In this document: piece after piece, positions 36,642 to 45,564 of the stretch
Numbering within the stretch: position 1 is the first letter of the stretch
Layout of the letters: each line of letters starts with the position of its first letter
Origin: Paracoccus isoporae
Lineage (GTDB): Bacteria; Pseudomonadota; Alphaproteobacteria; Rhodobacterales; Rhodobacteraceae
NCBI RefSeq assembly: GCF_900101865.1
Contig: NZ_FNAH01000003.1
Location: forward strand, 248,001-312,000
Length of the DNA stretch: 64,000 nucleotides
Direction of reading: 5' to 3'
Notes under the pieces: generated by a model
Database searches by the model: none
What the model saw: only the letters and a program-made list of their open reading frames with translations
Told to the model about the DNA's origin: nothing
Program-made: the position numbers and the translations under genes

Positions 36642-37688
36642 CTAAATTCGCGCGCCCCGCCAGTCCTTCGGCGACGCACCCGTCATTCGCTTGAACGCGC
36701 GCGTGAAGGCGCCGGGCTCGGAGTAGCCCAGAAGATCCGAGATCTGCGACAGCCTCAGATCGCTGTGGCGGATATACAGCTTGGCCCTGCCGATCATCAC
36801 CTCGTCCTGCAGCGCGCTGAAGCTGGCACCCTCCTCGGACAGTCGCCGGCTCAACGTGCGTGCGGTCAGGCCAAGCTGGCCGGCGACCTCCTCCAGCGAG
36901 GCGATGGGATCCAGTGCCTGCAACTGCCGCGTCACAAGCTGGGCGATGCTGTCCTTTTTGCGCAGCACCGGCAATTGACGCATGATCGCCATTTCCAGCG
37001 ACCGGAACATCGCGGCACTGGCGGTGGCCGGCCGATGCATCCAGAAACCCTTCGGCATGCGAAGCTGGTTGCGTTCGCAGCCGAACCGCAGATAGCCGGA
37101 GAGACGTTCGGGCAGGCTGCGGTGAATGACGCCGTGATCGTATTGGAACTCCATCGCCAGGGGCGGCGGCGCCTGCGGATAGAAGCCGAAGATGAATCCC
37201 AGCGTCGAGGCCATGTCGCGCGCGGCGGAGAACGCGTCGAGCGCCTCGCTGCGTGTTTCGGGGACGAATTCGATGAACTCCTCGTCATCCGTCTCACCGA
37301 AGGCCACGCAGCAATTCGACCAGACGAGCTCGGGAAAGCGCAGGAACATCGACAGGCCCTCCAGGCAATTGCCGGCAAATTTCGCCGCATTGCTGATCGG
37401 GGCGAACATGCTGATATCTGTGCTGGCGCCGATGGCCAATCCAGCCTCCAGCGGAGTCACATCGCGGTATTCGGTCTGCATCAGCCGTTCCAGGAACCGG
37501 CGCTCGACCGTGATGTCGATGAGCATGTCCGGGTCCGACATCACCGCGTCGGGCAGGCCGGAGCCCCGGATCAGCGCCTTGGTGTCGCCGCCCTGGCGGT
37601 CAACCTCATGGAGATGCAGCAGGATGCCGAAGGCACGCCGCTTCGGCGTGACCAGGTTCTCGATCCGGATGATCCGCCGCTCCGCCAT
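36642..37688 (-). CDS. AraC-family transcriptional regulator
   Basis: A 348-residue regulator. An N-terminal arabinose-binding-like ligand domain (about residues 20-210) is followed by a C-terminal AraC DNA-binding domain with two HTH motifs: LEEVAGQLGLTARTLSRRLSEEG and LRLSQISDLLGYSEPGAFTRAFKRMTGASPKDWR. The group resembles OruR/VirS-type regulators of lipid or ketone catabolism. It is divergent from the monooxygenase/hydrolase/CoA-ligase genes and is their probable activator. Confidence 0.9.
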   Translation of the reverse strand: MAERRIIRIENLVTPKRRAFGILLHLHEVDRQGGDTKALIRGSGLPDAVMSDPDMLIDITVERRFLERLMQTEYRDVTPLEAGLAIGASTDISMFAPISNAAKFAGNCLEGLSMFLRFPELVWSNCCVAFGETDDEEFIEFVPETRSEALDAFSAARDMASTLGFIFGFYPQAPPPLAMEFQYDHGVIHRSLPERLSGYLRFGCERNQLRMPKGFWMHRPATASAAMFRSLEMAIMRQLPVLRKKDSIAQLVTRQLQALDPIASLEEVAGQLGLTARTLSRRLSEEGASFSALQDEVMIGRAKLYIRHSDLRLSQISDLLGYSEPGAFTRAFKRMTGASPKDWRGARI

Positions 37689-37712
37689 GCTGCGTTCCCT
37701 TGCGTCATAATG

Positions 37713-37743
37713 GGCAATTCAAGCTAATCTGGCGCGAATTGTC
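37713..37743. promoter_or_regulatory. Dyad in the AraC/monooxygenase divergent region
   Basis: GGCAATTC (37713-37720) and GAATTGTC (37736-37743) form a 7/8 inverted repeat with a 15-base spacer, in the 129-base region between the two divergent starts. Its spacing is plausible for an AraC-family activator site. No clear -10/-35 pair was identified. Confidence 0.35.
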
Positions 37744-37817
37744 AATTTTTTGTCCGGTTCGATCCTTACCAGAACCGCCGACCGGTGAGAGCCTTGGATC
37801 AACAGGGAGGAGTTCAC

Positions 37818-39326
37818 ATGGAACATCGCGAGGTCGTCATCATCGGCGCAGGCATTTCCGGCATCGGGGCCGCCTGCAACATCGAACGCAAGTCGAAAGG
37901 CACGGATTACGTCATCCTCGAAGGCCGCGAGGCCATTGGCGGGACGTGGGATCTGTTCCGCTATCCCGGCATCCGCTCGGACAGCGACATGCACACGTTC
38001 AGCTTCGATTTCCGGCCCTGGCGCAAATCCAAGCGGCTGGCCAGCGGCGAGGATATTCGCAGCTACCTGGCCGATGTGGTCGAGGAATTCGGCCTTCGCC
38101 GCAAGATCCGGTTCGGGCATCGCATCGAGTCGGTGGAGTGGAACAGCGAGACGGCGCAATGGACCGTCAGCGGCACACGCAACGGCACCGAGCAATTCAC
38201 CCTGACCGCCCGTTTCCTGGTCATGGCTACGGGATACTACAATTACGAAAAGGGCTACCGCCCCGATTTCGACGGGATGGAGGATTTCAAGGGCGTCGTT
38301 GCCGATCCGCAATTCTGGCCCGAGGATCTGGATTACAGCGGCAAGAAAGTCGCGCTGATCGGCAGCGGGGCGACGGCGGTGACCATCGTGCCGGCCATGG
38401 CGGACAAGGCCGCCCATGTGACGATGATCCAGCGTTCGCCCAGCTATGTCTTCAACTGGCCGGTCAATGACAAGACCGCCGGTCTGCTGATCGACTGGCT
38501 GCCGGGTCAGCTGGGTGCACGTCTGGTGCGCGGTCGCAACCTGGCGCTGAACAACGTCATCTTCGCACTGTGCCAGCGTTACCCGCAGATGATGCGCCGC
38601 TTCTTCTTGCGTCACATGACCGGGCTTCTCGGCGGCGACCGGGCCTATACCGAGCAGCATTTCAACCCGCGCTACAACCCGTGGGAGCAGCGGCTCTGTT
38701 CGACCGTGGGCAATGATCTCTTCGGCGCGATCCGCGACGGCAAGGCTTCGGTCAAGACCGACCATATCGACCGGATCACCGAGACCGGCATCCGGCTGAA
38801 ATCCGGCGAGGAGGTCGAGGCCGATATCATCGTGCCGGCAACCGGGCTGAAGCTGCGCTTCTTCGGGGGCATGAAGATGATCCGCGACGGGGTCGAACTC
38901 GCCTCGGGTCAGCTCACCAGCTATCGCGGGCTGATGTTCGCGAACGTGCCGAACCTGGTCTATTTCGTCGGCTATACGAACAACCCCTGGACGGCCAAGG
39001 CCGATATGATCGCGCATTACCTGACGCGGGTGCTGAACCATATGCGCCGCACCGGGCAGCGCATCGTGGTGCCGGAGCTGGACGAGAGCCGGGCGGACGC
39101 GTTGCCGATGCTGAAACTCACCTCCGGCTATGTGCAGCGCGGCAGCGACCTGCTTCCCAAGATCGCGCAGGACGAGCCGTTCCGGGTCTATCAGAACCCC
39201 TACAAGGACTGGTTCTTCATCCGCAATTCGCGGCTGAAGGACGGGGTGCTGCGCTTCTCGAAGAACCTGCCCCGCACCAAGGCAGCGACCCGCCCGGCCG
39301 ACATCTCGGGCATCGCGGCCGAATAG
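37818..39326 (+). CDS. Flavin-containing / Baeyer-Villiger-type monooxygenase
   Basis: A 502-residue NADPH- and FAD-dependent monooxygenase resembling EthA/type I Baeyer-Villiger enzymes. The FAD Rossmann motif IIGAGISGIG is at residues 8-17. The GGTWDLFRYPGIRSD motif (41-55) matches the Baeyer-Villiger fingerprint, and the NADPH motif LIGSGATAV is near 180. The classical FxGxxxHxxxWP fingerprint at 157-168 reads F-K-G-V-V-A-D-P-Q-F-W-P, with Asp163 in place of the His. The neighbouring esterase-like hydrolase and CoA ligase suggest ketone to ester to acid to acyl-CoA. A strong GGGAGGAG site precedes ATG 37818. Confidence 0.9.
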   Translation: MEHREVVIIGAGISGIGAACNIERKSKGTDYVILEGREAIGGTWDLFRYPGIRSDSDMHTFSFDFRPWRKSKRLASGEDIRSYLADVVEEFGLRRKIRFGHRIESVEWNSETAQWTVSGTRNGTEQFTLTARFLVMATGYYNYEKGYRPDFDGMEDFKGVVADPQFWPEDLDYSGKKVALIGSGATAVTIVPAMADKAAHVTMIQRSPSYVFNWPVNDKTAGLLIDWLPGQLGARLVRGRNLALNNVIFALCQRYPQMMRRFFLRHMTGLLGGDRAYTEQHFNPRYNPWEQRLCSTVGNDLFGAIRDGKASVKTDHIDRITETGIRLKSGEEVEADIIVPATGLKLRFFGGMKMIRDGVELASGQLTSYRGLMFANVPNLVYFVGYTNNPWTAKADMIAHYLTRVLNHMRRTGQRIVVPELDESRADALPMLKLTSGYVQRGSDLLPKIAQDEPFRVYQNPYKDWFFIRNSRLKDGVLRFSKNLPRTKAATRPADISGIAAE

Positions 39327-39392
39327 GCCCTTGGACCTTAACGGGGCGCGCACCCAATACCGGCCGCCCCAAAGAGATCCGGGAGGATCATC

Positions 39393-40493
39393 ATGTTTCT
39401 GACAGCCAATAAATTCATGGCAAGAATGGGCGATCTGTCGCTGGGGCTGACGCCCGCCGCCGTCGCGAGATTGCTGGTCACCGGCCGGCGCGCCAAATGG
39501 GACGGCAGGCGCGTCGATCCCCGCGCGCAGGTCGCCGGGCGGTTCTTCACCTCGCTGCGCATTCCGGCCACTGAGGCCAGGCTGACCGCGTTCCGCGAGT
39601 TCTTCGACGCGCTCGGCACGCGGTCGGGCTTTGCCGATACGGGCGGGGTCGGCACGCGCGACATCGCCATGCCGCTGGCCGATCGCAGCCTGACCGGACG
39701 CCTTTATTCGCCTGACGGCGTGGCGGATGGCGGCCCGCTGATCCTGTTCTTCCACGGCGGCGGCTATGTTCTGGGGAGCGTGGCTGGATATGATCCCATC
39801 TGCCGCCGGCTGGCCAAGCTCAGCGGCCATCGCCTGCTGTCGGTCGAATACCGGCTCGCGCCGGAGCATCCCTGGCCCGCCCCGGTCGAGGATGCGCGCG
39901 ACAGCTGGACATGGGTGCAGCAGAATGCGGACCGGCTGGGGATCGACCCGGAACGGGTGACGCTGTCGGGTGACAGCGCGGGCGGCGGGCTGGCCCTGGT
40001 GGTCGCCAACCATGCGGCCGCCACGCCGCAGGACAACCAGCCCGCAGCACTGGCGCTCGCCTATCCCGCCGCGCGGGTGACCTTGCAGGACGAGGCGGAA
40101 CAGGCGCTGGCAGGGATGGAGCTGCTTCTCGGGGTCTCGGTGCTGGAATGGTTCAAGAAAACCTACACCGCCGGGCGGGTGGAGGCGACCGATCCGACCA
40201 TGTCACCCGCGCTTGACGAGGACGGCCTGCGTCACATGCCGCCGACGCTGATCCTGACCGCGGGGTTCGACCCGCTGCGTCCGGGCGCCGAGTTTCTGCG
40301 CGACCGGCTGGCGGCGGGGGGGCGTGCGGTGGAGTTGTATGAATACCCGACGATGATCCACGGATTTGTCAGTCTCGGACGACATTTCACCGAGGCCGAT
40401 GATGCGATCCGGCGACTCGCGCGTTATGTTCGCACATGCTGCGAAACCGAGCGCGGAGAATCCCGCCAAGCAGCCAGGGGAGGAATAGTCTGA
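39393..40493 (+). CDS. Alpha/beta hydrolase, hormone-sensitive-lipase family
   Basis: A 366-residue carboxylesterase. The oxyanion motif HGGG is at 121-124, the nucleophile Ser195 is in GDSAGG (193-198), and the catalytic Asp and His are expected in GFDPLRPGA and MIHGF. An N-terminal segment of about 80 residues precedes the hydrolase core. It could hydrolyse the ester made by the upstream monooxygenase. Its stop overlaps the start of the CoA ligase gene (TGATG), indicating coupled translation. Confidence 0.9.
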   Translation: MFLTANKFMARMGDLSLGLTPAAVARLLVTGRRAKWDGRRVDPRAQVAGRFFTSLRIPATEARLTAFREFFDALGTRSGFADTGGVGTRDIAMPLADRSLTGRLYSPDGVADGGPLILFFHGGGYVLGSVAGYDPICRRLAKLSGHRLLSVEYRLAPEHPWPAPVEDARDSWTWVQQNADRLGIDPERVTLSGDSAGGGLALVVANHAAATPQDNQPAALALAYPAARVTLQDEAEQALAGMELLLGVSVLEWFKKTYTAGRVEATDPTMSPALDEDGLRHMPPTLILTAGFDPLRPGAEFLRDRLAAGGRAVELYEYPTMIHGFVSLGRHFTEADDAIRRLARYVRTCCETERGESRQAARGGIV

Positions 40494-42118
40494 TGACCGG
40501 CCAAATGATGTATGAACAACTTTCGGTAAACTCGCTGATCGACCACGCCGCGCGATTCCACGGCGCGACCGAGGTGGTCTCGGTGGAAACCACGGGCGAG
40601 GTGGCGCGCAGCACTTGGGGCGAGGTGTCGGCCAATGCCCGCCGCCTGGCCTCGGCGCTCGACCGGCTCGGCGTGTCGCCGGGCGCGCGGGTGGGCACGA
40701 TTGCCTGGAACAACCGCCGCCATCTGGAGATCTATTTCGGCGTGGCGGCTGGCGGGCGCGTGACCCACACCATGAACCCGCGCCTGACCCCGGAACAGGT
40801 CGCCTATATCGCCAACCATGCCGGCGACGAGGTGTTGATGTTCGACGCCACGTTCCTGCCGCTTGTCGCGCCGATCCGCGCCCATCTGGACAGCGTGCAA
40901 CATTTCGTGCTGCTCGGAGCGCGCGACGAGGCGGCGGCGACCAAGCTGGACGGGCTGCTGTTCTATGACGAGTTGCTGGAGACCGGCGATCCCGACCACG
41001 CCTGGCCCGAGATCGACGAGCGCGCCGCCGCGGCGATGTGCTATACCTCTGGGACGACCGGAAATCCCAAGGGCGTGCAATATTCCCACCGCGCCATCGT
41101 GCTGCATTCCATCGGCGGCAACCAGCCCGACGGGCTGGCGCTGTCGGCGCGCGACACCGTCATGCCGGTGGTGCCGATGTTCCATGTCAATGCCTGGGGG
41201 GTGCCCTATATCGCCGCGCAGGCCGGATGCCGGCTGGTGCTGCCGGGCCCGAAGCTCGACGGCGAAAGCCTGGCCCGGCTGATCGACGCCGAGGGGGTGA
41301 CGATCTCTCTCGGCGTGCCGACGATCTGGATGGGACTGCTCGCCGGGCTGGAAAAGACCGGGGCGACCGCCGCCAGCATGACCCGCACGGTGGTCGGCGG
41401 ATCGGCCCTGCCGCCGTCGATGATCCCGGCCTTCCGCGACAAATATGGCGTCGATCTGGTCCATGCCTGGGGCATGACCGAGACTTCGCCGCTCGGCACG
41501 CTGAACCAGCTTCTGCAGAAGCACGAAGATCTGTCCGAGGAGGAGCAGGCGAAGATCCGCCTTGGCCAGGGCCGCCCGCCCTGGGGCGTCGATCTGCGCA
41601 TCGTCGACGAGGACGGGCAGGTTCTGCCCCATGACGGCGAAACCCAGGGCGCGCTGCAGATCCGCGGCCACTGGATCGTCGAGGGCTATTACGGCCAGTC
41701 CGGGAACGCGCTGACCGAGGATGGCTGGTTCGACACCGGCGACGTGGCGACGATCGACGCGGATGGCTACATGATCATCCGCGACCGCTCCAAGGACATC
41801 ATCAAGTCGGGCGGCGAATGGATCTCGACGGTGGAGCTGGAAAACATCGCCATCGCCCATCCCGCCATCGCCAATGCCGCCGCCATCGCCGCGGTCCATC
41901 CCAAATGGGATCAGCGCCCGGTGCTGATCGCGGTGCGCGCGGCTGAGGCCGAAATCAGCGAGGATGAGCTGATCGGGTTCTATGACGGCAAGGTCGCCAG
42001 TTGGCAGGTCCCCGACCGGGTCGTGTTCGTCGACGAACTGCCGCTCGGCGCCACCGGCAAGGTGCTCAAGAACCGGCTGCGCGAGAGCTTCGGCGAGATC
42101 CTGCTCGAGAGCGCATAG
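40493..42118 (+). CDS. Fatty-acid--CoA ligase (AMP-binding)
   Basis: A 541-residue adenylate-forming enzyme activating a medium- or long-chain acid to its CoA thioester. The P-loop YTSGTTGNPKG is at 184-194, GMTETSP and DTGDV motifs follow, KDIIKSGGEWIS marks the hinge, and the catalytic Lys is in LGATGKVLKN near the C-terminus. It closes the proposed ketone-degradation set. ATG 40493 follows GGGAGGAA. Confidence 0.93.
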   Translation: MTGQMMYEQLSVNSLIDHAARFHGATEVVSVETTGEVARSTWGEVSANARRLASALDRLGVSPGARVGTIAWNNRRHLEIYFGVAAGGRVTHTMNPRLTPEQVAYIANHAGDEVLMFDATFLPLVAPIRAHLDSVQHFVLLGARDEAAATKLDGLLFYDELLETGDPDHAWPEIDERAAAAMCYTSGTTGNPKGVQYSHRAIVLHSIGGNQPDGLALSARDTVMPVVPMFHVNAWGVPYIAAQAGCRLVLPGPKLDGESLARLIDAEGVTISLGVPTIWMGLLAGLEKTGATAASMTRTVVGGSALPPSMIPAFRDKYGVDLVHAWGMTETSPLGTLNQLLQKHEDLSEEEQAKIRLGQGRPPWGVDLRIVDEDGQVLPHDGETQGALQIRGHWIVEGYYGQSGNALTEDGWFDTGDVATIDADGYMIIRDRSKDIIKSGGEWISTVELENIAIAHPAIANAAAIAAVHPKWDQRPVLIAVRAAEAEISEDELIGFYDGKVASWQVPDRVVFVDELPLGATGKVLKNRLRESFGEILLESA

Positions 42119-42670
42119 GCGGGATCGGCGGGTGCGGAGCCGGCTTCAGGCCCGCGCCCAGGAGGCCCGTGACTGGACCACCGTGACGGCTGCGGCGGCA
42201 ACGATATCCTCGACGCTGCATCCGCGTGAGAGGTCGTTGGCCGGGTCGTGCGTGCGATGCCGAGGATGCGTTCGAGAGGTTTCGCGCCATGCTCTTGCGC
42301 GGGTGGCAACGGCTGCGTGCGTTGCAGCCCTCTTATATCTCGTAACCCATTGAAATTACAAAATACGCCTATGCACATGGCGTACACCGCCTGTACACAG
42401 GCCGTACACCGGCCGTGCATCCGTCAACGCCTCCGCCAGCGAAAACCTGCGATCTGCCGAGCCTCGCCATCACGCCCGCCCCGCGATCCGGGACCGGCGC
42501 GGTTGGACAGGTCGACCCCGCATGTGTCGGAGCGGAAACGCGTCGCCAAGCGACGGATCGGGCACCGTCAGAACGGACAAAGAGATCGTCACCGCATTGC
42601 GCGACGACATGAATGCTGAACGGCGCGGTGAATCGCCAGGACGCCCCCCTGCCGCCGTCCGGCCCGTGGA
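42119..42670. other. Gene-free stretch with hairpin and phased repeats
   Basis: 552 bases without a convincing gene between the CoA ligase and the convergent ABC ATPase. It contains a small hairpin (GGCTGC 42311-42316 with GCAGCC 42324-42329, followed by CTCTTATATCT) that may end the CoA-ligase transcript, and the array at 42371-42420. The TATATCTCG...TTGAAATTACAAAATA portion (about 42335-42366) is unusually AT-rich for this genome. Open frames here lack family character. Confidence 0.5.
42371..42420. repeat. Five 11-bp-phased GTACAC-type repeats
   Basis: Hexamers ATGCAC (42371), GTACAC (42382), GTACAC (42393), GTACAC (42404) and GTGCAT (42415) recur exactly every 11 bases with variable 5-base spacers, next to an AT-rich patch. 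One-turn phasing places all units on the same face of the helix, as for iterons or multi-subunit protein-binding arrays. No replication, partition or integrase gene is adjacent in the window. Confidence 0.6.
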
Positions 42671-43738
42671 TCAGGCCGGCAGCAATTGCAGCGAGTCCGG
42701 TGTCCAGTTCAGGGCGACCGTGTCTCCGGGAGCCAGGCTTTCATCCGCATGGGGTGCCGAGACCTGCGCGACGAAGCTGTGCGGGGCGCAATCGATGATG
42801 TAGCGATAGGAATTTCCCAGGAAGAAGCGGTTCCTGATCCTGCCCGTCCAGTCAGCCGCACCCGGACCGTCACGGCTCAGCGAGATCTGCTCTGCGCGGA
42901 TCCCGAGCGCGAGTTTCATTCCCGCGCCGATCCCGTCGGGCTGGCCGATGGCGATGCGGCGTCCCTGGCCGTCTTCGGCGACGAGACCGGCCTCCCCTGC
43001 CCTGACGGTGGTGTCGATGATGTTCGTCTCGCCCATGAACTCGGCGATGAAGCGCGTCTTGGGCTGGCGATAGATCTCGTTGGCGGTCCCGAATTGCTGA
43101 AGCTTGCCGCCATCGAGCACGGCGATGCGATCCGACAGGGCCAGGGCCTCGTCCTGGTCGTGGGTCACGAAGATCGTTGTGGTGCCGATCATGTCGTGCA
43201 GCCGGCGCAGCTCGAATTTCATATGCTCGCGCAGCCGGCGATCGAGCGCCGAGAGGGGTTCGTCGAGCAGCATGACGGACGGCTCGAACACGAGCGCGCG
43301 CGCGATGGCGGTGCGCTGCTGCTGCCCGCCCGACAGTTCCGACGGGCGGCGCTTTGCGAATTTGGACAGTTCCACCAGTTCCAGCACCTCGTTCACGCGA
43401 TGGGCGATCTCGTCGCGCGCCACGCCGCGCATCTTGAGCGGATAGCCGACATTTCCGGCGACGGTCATGTGCGGAAACAGCGCGTAGCTTTGGAACACCA
43501 GCCCGATCTCGCGTTTCTCGATGGGCAGCGCCACCACGCTCTTGCCACCGATGCGCATGTCGCCGCCGCTTGGCGTGCCGAGCCCCGCCAGCATCTGCAG
43601 CAGCGTCGTCTTGCCGCTGCCCGACGGGCCCAGCAGGGTCACGAACTCGCCGTTGCGGATCGACATGTTCACGTCGTCGAGCGCAACGAAATCGCCATAC
43701 CGCTTGCTGAGGCCCAGGATTTCAACACCATCGCTCAT
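42671..43738 (-). CDS. ABC transporter ATP-binding protein, PotA/FbpC-like
   Basis: A 355-residue ATPase. Walker A is GPSGSGKTT, the signature is LSGGQQQRTAIARAL, Walker B is VMLLDEPLSALD, and a C-terminal TOBE domain (about 285-350) regulates transport. Residue pattern and partner genes are of the spermidine/putrescine or iron(III) uptake class. It lies 23 bases downstream of the fused permease gene. Confidence 0.92.
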   Translation of the reverse strand: MSDGVEILGLSKRYGDFVALDDVNMSIRNGEFVTLLGPSGSGKTTLLQMLAGLGTPSGGDMRIGGKSVVALPIEKREIGLVFQSYALFPHMTVAGNVGYPLKMRGVARDEIAHRVNEVLELVELSKFAKRRPSELSGGQQQRTAIARALVFEPSVMLLDEPLSALDRRLREHMKFELRRLHDMIGTTTIFVTHDQDEALALSDRIAVLDGGKLQQFGTANEIYRQPKTRFIAEFMGETNIIDTTVRAGEAGLVAEDGQGRRIAIGQPDGIGAGMKLALGIRAEQISLSRDGPGAADWTGRIRNRFFLGNSYRYIIDCAPHSFVAQVSAPHADESLAPGDTVALNWTPDSLQLLPA

Positions 43739-43761
43739 CGCAATATCTCTTTCTCTCTGTG

Positions 43762-45495
43762 TTACTGCTGCGCCAGGCGACGCGCCTGAAGCTGCTGCGC
43801 GAAATTCGCCAGCACGCCGAACAGGACCACGACCAGGATCATGATCGAGGCGACGACGGTGATCATCGGGCTGGTCGCCTCGCGCATCTGGAGCCACATA
43901 TAGACCGGCAGGGTCTGGTAGCGGCCGCCCATGAAGAGCGGGATCAGCAGGTTGTCGAAGGCGTTCAGGAAGCTGAACAGCGAGGCGACGATCAGGCTGG
44001 GCCAGACGAGGGGGATCACCACATCGACGAAGCCGCGCACCGGGCCGGCGCCGCAGGCGCGCGCGGCATATTCGATATCGACCTTGAGCGAGCGGAACAC
44101 GGCGGTCATCACCAGCAGGACCAGGGCCGTCGCCGTCACCCCCTGCCCGGCGACGATGGCCGCCGCGGTGCCCGAGACGCCGAAGGCGGATGCGGCGATG
44201 TAATAGGCGATGGCCGGCACGATCTCGGGCAGGATCAGCGGCACCAGGGCCAGCGAGATGATGAGCGATTTTCCGGGGAAGCGTCCGCGCACGATGCCGT
44301 AGGCCGCGACCGAGCCGATCAGCACCGATACGATCATGGTGACCACCCCGAACTGGACGCTTTGCCGCAGCGCGCGGACCCACGGCTCCTGCTGGAAGAA
44401 CAGAGCGTACGCCTCGCCGTTGAGCTGGGTGGGCGGCCAGGACAGGTAATCTGGGTCGCCGAAGGAGAGGATGACGATCAGGGCCTCTGGGACGATCAAG
44501 AAGACCACCACGGCGAGGGCGACGGCGATGCGCAATCCGGCGCTGGCGGAGGCCGGGACGCGGTCGAGCCATGCCAGGACCGGCGCGGTCAGCCGCTCCA
44601 TGATCGCGCCCAGGGGCGCAAGGAGGCGCGACAGCAGGCGGGCGATGCGGGAGGGCTTGTCGCCGCGCCCTTCCCCCGACACGTCGCCGAACTGGCCGCC
44701 CCGCACGAGACCGTAGATCGGAACGGCCAGAAGGATCAGGAAGATCAGCGACATGGCCGAGGCGAAATTCCAGTCGAGCGAGACCGTCGCGATCAGCACG
44801 ATGATCTGGCCGAACATCAGGTTGCCGACGCCGCCGAGAAGCTGCGGGATCACGAAGGCACCCAGCGCCATCACGAAGGTCAGCAGCCCGCCCAGCACGA
44901 TGCCGGGCATGCTGAGCGGAAAGAACACGGTGAAGAAGGCGCGCAGATTGCCGGCGCCGAGGCTTTTCGCCGTCACCATCAGATCCGAATCGATCCGGCC
45001 CATGATCGTGTAGATCGCCAGGACCGCGGGCGGCATGAGGATATGGACAAGCCCGATCACCGTTCCGATGGTCGAGTGGCCCAGCAGATAGGGTTCATCC
45101 AGGATCCCGGTCGCGACGAGCGCGCCATTGACCGGCCCTTCGAGCCCCAGCACCACCGACCAGGCATAGGTCCGCACCAGAACCGAGGTGAAGAAGGGCA
45201 GCAGCACGCAGATCAGCAGGACGGTCCGCCGCCAGCCCTGCGCCAGATGAATCGTCAGCGCCACCGGATAGGCGAGGGCGAGAATCAGCAGATCGACCAG
45301 CAGCGCGATCTCGATCGTGTTCCAGATCGAGGTCAGATAGGCGGGCTGGCTGAAGACGTTGCGGATTTCGCGCAGGGTGAACTCCCCAGCGGGCGTCTGG
45401 AACGCGTTCAGAAGAAAATAGACGATCGGCAGAAGCGAGGCGATCGAGATGAATATGACGAGGGGAATGACGGGAAGAAGGCCGCGGAAATTCAT
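43762..45495 (-). CDS. Fused two-domain ABC permease
   Basis: A 577-residue membrane protein containing two consecutive permease domains. The first half (about 1-265) is PotB-like, with KSLGAGNLRAFFTVFFPLSMPGI as its EAA loop. The second half (about 320-577) is PotC-like, with RACGAGPVRGFVDVVIPLVWPSL. A hydrophilic linker around 270-315 joins them. The fusion supplies both channel halves in one chain, as in FbpB-type iron transporters. ATG 45495 was chosen; an in-frame GTG at 45513 has no ribosome-binding site. Confidence 0.9.
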   Translation of the reverse strand: MNFRGLLPVIPLVIFISIASLLPIVYFLLNAFQTPAGEFTLREIRNVFSQPAYLTSIWNTIEIALLVDLLILALAYPVALTIHLAQGWRRTVLLICVLLPFFTSVLVRTYAWSVVLGLEGPVNGALVATGILDEPYLLGHSTIGTVIGLVHILMPPAVLAIYTIMGRIDSDLMVTAKSLGAGNLRAFFTVFFPLSMPGIVLGGLLTFVMALGAFVIPQLLGGVGNLMFGQIIVLIATVSLDWNFASAMSLIFLILLAVPIYGLVRGGQFGDVSGEGRGDKPSRIARLLSRLLAPLGAIMERLTAPVLAWLDRVPASASAGLRIAVALAVVVFLIVPEALIVILSFGDPDYLSWPPTQLNGEAYALFFQQEPWVRALRQSVQFGVVTMIVSVLIGSVAAYGIVRGRFPGKSLIISLALVPLILPEIVPAIAYYIAASAFGVSGTAAAIVAGQGVTATALVLLVMTAVFRSLKVDIEYAARACGAGPVRGFVDVVIPLVWPSLIVASLFSFLNAFDNLLIPLFMGGRYQTLPVYMWLQMREATSPMITVVASIMILVVVLFGVLANFAQQLQARRLAQQ

Positions 45496-45564
45496 CTGAC
45501 ATCCGGAGTTCACGTGTGAATTTGCGGCATGGGGCGGGATGCCGCCCCATGCGGGAGGCAGGCG

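Noticed and set aside
37719..40013. 764-codon minus-strand open frame opposite the monooxygenase and hydrolase
   Set aside because: Spans two convincing plus-strand genes, lacks motifs and has shadow-like composition.
42119..42420. tRNA-linked attachment site near the phased repeats
   Set aside because: No tRNA gene or integrase could be found in the window, so an att site is only a speculation noted with the repeat array.
42371..42420. CRISPR array
   Set aside because: Units are 6 bp with 5-bp spacers, far too short, and no cas genes are present.
43759..45519. Long plus-strand open frame (586 codons) opposite the fused permease
   Set aside because: Its translation is rich in His, Arg, Gln and Asp with no family pattern, while the minus strand encodes a clear two-domain permease. 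It is the antisense shadow of high-GC codon use.
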